From the NCBI RefSeq assembly GCF_016786355.1, contig NZ_JADWYX010000075.1, forward strand, positions 8,420 to 45,216: DNA of 36,797 nucleotides, given 5' to 3'. Positions within the stretch are counted from its first letter, which is position 1; every line of letters starts with the position of its first letter. The notes under the pieces are model-generated. The model saw nothing but the letters and a program-made list of their open reading frames with translations, made no database searches and had not been told where the DNA came from. The stretch comes from Frankia sp. AgB1.9. GTDB taxonomy: Bacteria; Actinomycetota; Actinomycetes; Frankiales; Frankiaceae. The position numbers and the translations under genes are program-made. This document shows positions 31,766-36,797 of the stretch, piece after piece.

Positions 31766-32616
31766 GCGACCGAACAGTACCGTTCCGGCCGAACAGCCTG
31801 GGGCACCGGCCGCCAGACCGGGCGAACTCGGCCGGAAGCGCCACCAGGCCCCGAGAGATCATCATTGGGCGCCCGGTGCCGACACGCTCGTGCGGACGCC
31901 GTAGGCCGCCGCTGGGGTACCGCCAACCCGGTGCCCTCTGACGCCCGGCGGCGCGGTGACCGTGCGTCGGCGGGCCGGCTCGACGAGCGTGGTCCGCGCG
32001 GTTCTGCCTGCGTCCGGCACGGGCCGTTATCGCCTCGTCGTAGGCGGACATCAATGGAGCAGCTGGATTCAGCGCCCTCACCCGCGAATCGGTCACGACG
32101 GTGCCTCAGACGGATCGCGGAACACGGCTCGCGCAGGGGCGGCTCGGCGACGGCGCACGCCAGCCCGCTTCCAAACCAGGTCGAGTCGGCCGATCCCGGC
32201 CGCCCGCGCTGTGCCGCCGCCGGGGATCCCGGTCGGCCAGCGCCCGGCACGGCCCCTCGCGGTACTGGCCCGCGACGGCCGGCCGCCCGCCGCGCCGCTG
32301 ACCACGCGGTTCGCCGCCGCGCGGCGGCCCGCCGTTCCCGTGGTCAATGCCCGATGGCATTCACCATTTCCGGGTGTCACCCGCGCACCACCAGCATCCG
32401 AACATCTGACGGCCTCGAACATCAGCCCTCGGCGGCGGCGAAATTATCGGCGTAGCAGCCGGGCCCGGCAACACGTTTCGCCGGGACCTGTTTCGGCTGT
32501 GTCGCTGCGGCAGTCGATCTCCTGACCATGTGAAGCTCGGCGCGAATATCGAACACCGGATGTCACGGTAGCGGACACCATCAATGTTTCTACACAAACC
32601 GAAGGGGTGTGGGGGA
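31766..32616. other. Gene-poor stretch before the secreted repeat protein
   Basis: No open frame here looks coding: candidates on both strands are Arg/Pro/Ala-rich without ribosome sites or domain-like sequence. GC-rich self-complementary blocks occur, for example GCCGGGCCCGGC at 32458-32469. The last 150 bases are less GC-rich and probably contain the promoter and leader of the secreted repeat protein. I could not pick a firm -10/-35 pair. Confidence 0.5.
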
Positions 32617-33423
32617 ATGCGACCGGCACGATTTGCCGCCGCCATTGGCGGAGCGCTTGTGGCCTGCGGGACCATCATCCCGCTTGCGACGCCCGCTCTT
32701 GCCGTCGGATCGCCGGTCGGGCTGGACAGCTGGCCCACGACCGTGCCCGGCGCGGGAACGTCGTCGCAGGGATGGCCATACGACACGGGCTGGCCCACCG
32801 GCACGACCGGGCTGGACACCTCGTCCACCGGCTGGCCGAACAGCACGTCCTGGCCTGGCTGGCCGACCGGTCAGACCGGCCTGGAGCCGTCATCCACGCA
32901 GTGGCCGTACACCACAGGCTGGCCCGGGTGGCCCACCGGTACGACCGGTTCGGACCCCTCGTCGACGCAGTGGCCATACGGCACCGACTGGCCCACCGGC
33001 ACGACCGGCACGGACCCGGCCACGACGCAATGGCCGTACGGCACGGGCTGGCCCACCGGCACGACCGGCACGACCGGCACGGACCCGGCCACGACACAGT
33101 GGCCGTACGGCACCGACTGGCCCACCGGCGAGACCGGCACCCAGCCGACGAGCACCGATTCGACCGACCCGTCCACGGACCAGACCGACACGAGTGTCGC
33201 GTCGTCGGATTCGGGCGACCCGTCCACGGACCAGACCAACGCGGACGCGCCCACCACCTCCGACATGGCCGGCGGCCCGACCGACCAGACCGGCCCGACC
33301 GACCAGACCGGCCCGGGCCTGCCCTGGTCGGGAGTGCCGGGCTGGGCCTCCGGTCAGGGGAACGGAGCTACCTCGTCCTGGAACCCGGCGAGCTGGCTGC
33401 AGAACATCCAGCAGTGGTTCTAG
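32617..33423 (+). CDS. Secreted Trp/Pro/Thr/Gly repeat protein
   Basis: 268 residues; no known family recognised. Residues 1-29 are a Sec signal peptide (MRPARFAAAIGG, hydrophobic core, then TPALA|V, an AxA cleavage site). Six tandem repeats of 20 or 23 residues follow (nucleotides 32761-33147). The pattern is SSTQWPYGTDWPTGTTGTDP, with an extra GWP or GTT in the long versions. A Ser/Thr/Asp/Gln-rich segment comes next (TDPSTDQTD-like repeats). The C-terminus, WNPASWLQNIQQWF, is amphipathic and ends in Phe. There is no LPxTG, lipobox or anchor helix. The ATG at 32617 is preferred over one at 32584 because AAGGGG precedes it and the signal peptide starts there. A surface-exposed or extracellular structural protein is likely. 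Confidence 0.83.
   Translation: MRPARFAAAIGGALVACGTIIPLATPALAVGSPVGLDSWPTTVPGAGTSSQGWPYDTGWPTGTTGLDTSSTGWPNSTSWPGWPTGQTGLEPSSTQWPYTTGWPGWPTGTTGSDPSSTQWPYGTDWPTGTTGTDPATTQWPYGTGWPTGTTGTTGTDPATTQWPYGTDWPTGETGTQPTSTDSTDPSTDQTDTSVASSDSGDPSTDQTNADAPTTSDMAGGPTDQTGPTDQTGPGLPWSGVPGWASGQGNGATSSWNPASWLQNIQQWF
32761..33147 (+). repeat. Six coding repeats of 60 or 69 bp
   Basis: Six consecutive units of 20, 23, 23, 20, 23 and 20 codons encode the WPY...WPTGTTG motif. Units 3 to 6 are nearly identical at DNA level (CAGTGGCCGTACGGCACC blocks); units 1 and 2 are more divergent. The third-to-sixth units therefore look recently amplified. Confidence 0.88.
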
Positions 33424-33431
33424 CGCCCTCG

Positions 33432-33459
33432 GCGGGCCGGCCAGCGCTGGCCGGCCCGC
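33432..33459. terminator. 28-bp perfect palindrome, probable bidirectional terminator
   Basis: GCGGGCCGGCCAGC and its exact complement meet without a spacer at 33432-33459, eight bases after the stop of the secreted repeat protein. It also lies 70 bases past the stop of the convergent TetR gene. Strong GC hairpins without T-runs often end transcription in actinobacteria. Confidence 0.65.
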
Positions 33460-33528
33460 ACCGTGGCCCGTCGCGGGCGTCCGCGTGACGAAGGCGGCTC
33501 GGGCAGACGGCGCCGAGAGCCGCGGGTG

Positions 33529-34131
33529 TCAGGACGGCGCGGGGCGGCCGGTGGGCTGGCGTCGGCGGCGGAGCAGCCGGTGCGCGCAGTCGAGGATGTA
33601 GCCGCGTAGCTCGGCATCGGGGATGTCCGCCGCGCCGCCGGCCCCGACGCTCTTGAGGCCGGCGAGGAAGAGATTGGCTGCCACGATCTGGCCAGGGTCG
33701 GGGTCCGGGCCGACGAGCGCGTCGACGAGCCGCTCGCCCAGGGGCGCGAGTAAGGGGTCGGTGGCGAGGATCTGCGCGACGGCGAGGTCGCCCTCGAGGA
33801 TCGCGTAGAGCCGCCGGTTGCGAATCAGAAGGTCGACGAGGCCGACGAGCAGCTGCTCGGTCCGCACCGCCTGCGATCGTTCCCGTTCGGTGTCCTCGAC
33901 CATGGCACCGAGCTCCGCGAGCGCGGGCCGTACGACGGCCAGGACGATGTCCCGCTTGGCCTTGAAGTGGTAGTAGACGGCGGCCTTCGTGACGCCCAGG
34001 CGATCCGCGATCATCTGCAGCGACGTGGCGCTGACGCCGCGTTCCGCGAACAGGTCGAGGGCGGCGGCCACCACCTTCTCGCGACCGGCGCCGGCGCGGT
34101 GCGTCGCGGCGTCCAGCGTGGTCATCGCCAT
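33529..34131 (-). CDS. TetR-family transcriptional repressor
   Basis: A 200-residue TetR regulator. The helix-turn-helix lies at about 16-62: VVAAALDLFAERGVSATSLQ followed by MIADRLGVTKAAVYYHFKAK, the classical TetR signature. The remaining helices form a ligand-binding and dimer domain; the C-terminus is Arg/Pro-rich. The ATG at 34131 has AGAGGA seven bases upstream. It is divergent from the MMPL transporter, with two copies of a candidate operator in the 274-base gap, so it probably represses that pump. Confidence 0.92.
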   Translation of the reverse strand: MAMTTLDAATHRAGAGREKVVAAALDLFAERGVSATSLQMIADRLGVTKAAVYYHFKAKRDIVLAVVRPALAELGAMVEDTERERSQAVRTEQLLVGLVDLLIRNRRLYAILEGDLAVAQILATDPLLAPLGERLVDALVGPDPDPGQIVAANLFLAGLKSVGAGGAADIPDAELRGYILDCAHRLLRRRRQPTGRPAPS

Positions 34132-34307
34132 CCCCAGTCCTCTTCCTCACCACCGTCCCGACCGGCCGGTGGCGCGCTCCCACGGACGTGTCCACGGCCA
34201 CGGCAGCCTACGTGACGGGCGCCACCGACTCTGGCTCGCGAGAGGAACGCCGTGGACCGGGCGTTTGATCCCGCCGCGGAGTGTTAGCCGAACGACAAGG
34301 CAAATCC

Positions 34308-34345
34308 TAGCCGGTCGGCTGGTCAGTTCCTTGCCGGTCGGCTAG
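34308..34345. promoter_or_regulatory. Candidate TetR operators upstream of the MMPL gene
   Basis: TAGCCGGTCGGCTGG (34308-34322) and TTGCCGGTCGGCTAG (34331-34345) share GCCGGTCGGCT with a 23-base period. Each half is nearly symmetric (AGCCG-GT-CGGCT). They lie 61-98 bases before the MMPL start. Confidence 0.55.
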
Positions 34346-34405
34346 CGTCGGACCCGATGAATGGCGCCTGCCCGCCGCCGAGCCGTCGATCCGAGGAGAC
34401 ATCCG

Positions 34406-36763
34406 TTGGCCACCTACCTGTACCGACTGGGGCGGGCGGCGTACCGGCGCCGGCGTCTCGTGGTCGCGTTGTGGGTCCTGCTTCTCGCTCTCGCGGGGGT
34501 CGGTGCCGCGACGCTGTCCGGACCTACCTCGGACGCGCTGTCCATCCCGGGGACCGAGTCGCAGAAGGCGATTGACCTCCTCAACGAGCGGATGCCCGGT
34601 GCCGGCGCGGATACCGCCGCGGCCCGGGTGGTCTTCACCCTCCCGGCCGGCTCGACTGGCTCACTGGCCGATCCGGCCCGGCAGCGGGCGATCGAGCAGG
34701 CCGTCCAGGACCTGTCCCACGCGCCGCTGGTCGGCAGGGTCACCGACCCGTTCACGACCGTCGGCGGGAAATGGGCCGCCGTGTCCGCAGACGGCCGGAC
34801 CGCCTACGCCAGCGTGAACTACACGGTCCAGGAGCGCGACGTCACCGGCGCGGCCCGCGACGCGCTGTTCGCCGCGGCCGGCCCGGCCCGGTCAGCCGGC
34901 GTCGGCGTCGAGTTCGGCGGCTCGGCCACGCAGGGCGCGGCTGCCCAGAGCGCGACCGAGGTGATCGGCATCGCCGTCGCCGCGGTCGTCCTCCTGATCA
35001 CCTTCGGGTCGTTCATCGCCGCCGGGCTGCCGCTGCTGACCGCGCTGCTCGGGGTGGCGATCGGCGTGTGTGGCATCGCGGTCGCCACCGGGTTCATGCA
35101 CCTGAGCGCCAGCACCTCGACGCTCGCCCTGATGATCGGTCTGGCCGTCGGCATCGACTACGCCCTGTTCATCACCTCGCGGTTCCGCCACGAGCTCGCC
35201 GCCGGCGAGGACGGCGAGCAGGCCGCAGGGCGCGCGGTGGGCACGGCAGGGTCTGCGGTGGTATTCGCCGGCCTCACCGTCGTCATCGCGCTGGCCGCGC
35301 TCACGGTGGCGGGCATTCCGTTCCTCACCCAGATGGGGCTCGCCGCAGCCGGAACGGTCGCCATCGCCGTCGCGATCGCGCTGACCCTGCTGCCGGCCGT
35401 CTTCGGGTTCGCGGGCCGGCGGCTCGCGGCCGCCCGGCCGTCGGACGACGCGGCGTCGCCCGCTCGGCGCCGTGGGCGCCACCTGGCCCGACGCTTCGCG
35501 GGCCTGCGGTCCCGGGACCCGGAGGCCGACGGCAACCGGCCGACGATGGGCGAGAGGTGGGCCCGACTGGCGGTCCGGCGCCGCGGCTGGGTGGTCGCCG
35601 CAGCGGTCCTCGGCCTCGGGCTCGTCGCGGCACCGGTCACCAGCCTGCGTCTCGGCCTGCCCGACGACAGCACGGCCGCGCCGTCCAGCACCCAGCGAGT
35701 CGCCTATGACCAGCTCAGCGCGGGTTTCGGCGCCGGATTCAACGGGCCGCTGCTGCTCGTCGTCGACCTGGCCCACGCGGGCGACCGCACCGCGGCCGTC
35801 GCGAAGGTGGCCGCGACGATCCGCGCGCTGCCGGACGTCACGTCGGTCGGTCCCGCCACCTTCAACGAGGCACGGGACACGGCGACGTTCTCGGTCACTC
35901 CTGCCAGCGGCCCGAGCGAGGCCGCGACCGAGCACCTGGTGCACACGATCCGGTCGCAGGCCGGAGCGGTCACGGCGGCCACCGGCGCCGTCGCCATGGT
36001 GACCGGTACGACCGCCGTCAACATCGACATCTCCGAGAAGCTCTCGGCCGCGCTCATCCCCTACCTCGCGGTCGTCGTCGGCCTGGCCTTCGTGCTGCTC
36101 CTGCTCGTCTTCCGCAGTGTCCTGGTGCCGCTCAAGGCGACCCTCGGGTTCCTGCTGAGCGTGGTCGCGACCTTCGGCGCCGTCGTGGCGGTGTTCCAGT
36201 GGGGCTGGCTGAAGGACCTGTTCGGGGTCAGTTCCACCGGCCCGATCGTGAGCATGCTGCCGATCTTCCTCGTCGGCGTCCTGTTCGGCCTGGCCATGGA
36301 CTACGAGGTCTTCCTGGTCACCCGGATGCGGGAGGAGTACGTGCACGGGCGCGGCCCGGACGACGCGGTGACCGTCGGCTTCCGGCACGGGGCCCGGGTG
36401 GTGACGGCGGCCGCCATCATCATGATCAGCGTGTTCGCCGGCTTCATCCTGTCCAGCCAGCCGATCATCCAGTCCGTCGGTTTCGCGCTCGCCTTCGGCG
36501 TGCTCGTCGACGCCTTCGTCGTCCGGATGACGCTCGTGCCGGCTGTGATGTCGCTGCTCGGCCGGCGCGCCTGGTGGCTGCCGCGCTGGCTCGACCGGCG
36601 GCTGCCGGACATCGACGTCGAGGGCAAACGCCTCGACAGCCCCGCGGTCCTCGCCCCGGCCGCGGCCGGCCAGCCGGACGGCGTCGCCCCCGGGACGGAG
36701 CCGGCGAACGACGCGGGACTGCCCAGCCAGCGGCGGGCCACCAGCGGCATCACGATCCGGTAG
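34406..36763 (+). CDS. MMPL-family RND-type transporter
   Basis: 785 residues in two homologous halves, each with one leading helix, an extracytoplasmic loop and five more helices. Half one has LALMIGLAVGIDYALFITSR followed by FRHELAAG, half two has FLVGVLFGLAMDYEVFLVTR followed by MREEY; these are the GxDY/MDYE proton-relay signatures of MMPL proteins. The family exports lipids, siderophores or drugs across the plasma membrane using the proton gradient. The start is a TTG at 34406 with GAGGAG seven bases upstream; an in-frame ATG at 34361 lacks a ribosome site. The 60 residues after the last helix are Pro/Ala-rich. Regulation by the divergent TetR is likely. Confidence 0.93.
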   Translation: MATYLYRLGRAAYRRRRLVVALWVLLLALAGVGAATLSGPTSDALSIPGTESQKAIDLLNERMPGAGADTAAARVVFTLPAGSTGSLADPARQRAIEQAVQDLSHAPLVGRVTDPFTTVGGKWAAVSADGRTAYASVNYTVQERDVTGAARDALFAAAGPARSAGVGVEFGGSATQGAAAQSATEVIGIAVAAVVLLITFGSFIAAGLPLLTALLGVAIGVCGIAVATGFMHLSASTSTLALMIGLAVGIDYALFITSRFRHELAAGEDGEQAAGRAVGTAGSAVVFAGLTVVIALAALTVAGIPFLTQMGLAAAGTVAIAVAIALTLLPAVFGFAGRRLAAARPSDDAASPARRRGRHLARRFAGLRSRDPEADGNRPTMGERWARLAVRRRGWVVAAAVLGLGLVAAPVTSLRLGLPDDSTAAPSSTQRVAYDQLSAGFGAGFNGPLLLVVDLAHAGDRTAAVAKVAATIRALPDVTSVGPATFNEARDTATFSVTPASGPSEAATEHLVHTIRSQAGAVTAATGAVAMVTGTTAVNIDISEKLSAALIPYLAVVVGLAFVLLLLVFRSVLVPLKATLGFLLSVVATFGAVVAVFQWGWLKDLFGVSSTGPIVSMLPIFLVGVLFGLAMDYEVFLVTRMREEYVHGRGPDDAVTVGFRHGARVVTAAAIIMISVFAGFILSSQPIIQSVGFALAFGVLVDAFVVRMTLVPAVMSLLGRRAWWLPRWLDRRLPDIDVEGKRLDSPAVLAPAAAGQPDGVAPGTEPANDAGLPSQRRATSGITIR

Positions 36764-36797
36764 CCCGCGGCAGGTCACACGCCGGGGGGGGGCCGGG
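36764..36797. other. Window edge with G-run
   Basis: The last 34 bases after the MMPL stop hold nothing recognisable and end in a run of G followed by CCGGG. Together with the T-run at base 1 this looks like a contig end. Confidence 0.4.

Noticed and set aside
31956..32525. Possible gene of 189 codons on the plus strand
   Set aside because: Translation is Arg/Pro/Ala-rich with no domain-like part and no ribosome-binding site.
32761..33147. CRISPR-like regular repeats
   Set aside because: The repeats are coding, in frame and translate to a regular peptide repeat behind a signal peptide.

Overview
The window is very GC-rich DNA, with G or C at almost every third codon position, frequent GTG and TTG starts, and actinobacterial gene families throughout. 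It is best read as a chromosomal piece of an actinomycete. A Frankia-type organism is my guess from the overall look, but no gene here proves it. The window starts with a T-run and ends in a G-run with the last gene complete, so it looks like a whole draft-assembly contig. I recognise 31 protein genes. I found no rRNA, tRNA, CRISPR array, intact insertion sequence or phage module.

Layout, left to right. (1) 55-7221: a four-helix membrane protein with a Pro/Gln/Gly-rich tail, an EamA exporter divergent from a LysR regulator, a MATE exporter, and a SNF2-type helicase. (2) 7276-9721: an extreme G/C homopolymer tract, then a zinc-ribbon membrane protein and an SPFH protein with a C-terminal GYF-like domain, probably one operon. 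(3) 9886-14232: an enoyl-CoA hydratase, a GNAT acetyltransferase, a CtaG-like protein and an MFS exporter. (4) 14258-20797: a redox-themed neighbourhood. soxR is divergent from an SDR/QueA-like gene pair across a textbook SoxR box. A small unknown protein, two dissimilar PhzF-family proteins and a DHA2-type MFS exporter follow. (5) 20961-23866: an amidohydrolase divergent from a GntR regulator, then a UbiA-type prenyltransferase. (6) 23966-29614: two copies of a dispersed palindromic element bracket a hydroxyacid dehydrogenase, a glutamate-5-kinase-like protein with an extra C-terminal region, and a three-gene ABC exporter operon. (7) 29668-33423: a Gly/His-repeat protein, a gene-poor stretch with short repeats, a phosphoribosyltransferase, another gene-poor stretch, and a secreted Trp/Pro/Thr repeat protein. 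(8) 33529-36763: a TetR regulator divergent from an MMPL transporter.

The main functional threads are efflux (EamA, MATE, two MFS, ABC-2, MMPL), each often paired with its own regulator, and redox sensing through SoxR. The strongest new-looking signals are four. A SoxR-controlled operon encodes a QueA paralogue with an altered signature. The PhzF-like protein at 17323 lacks the family's catalytic glutamate. A secreted protein carries six 20-23-residue Trp-Pro repeats. The SPFH-GYF protein lies near a membrane protein whose tail contains a PPGY motif of the kind GYF domains bind.
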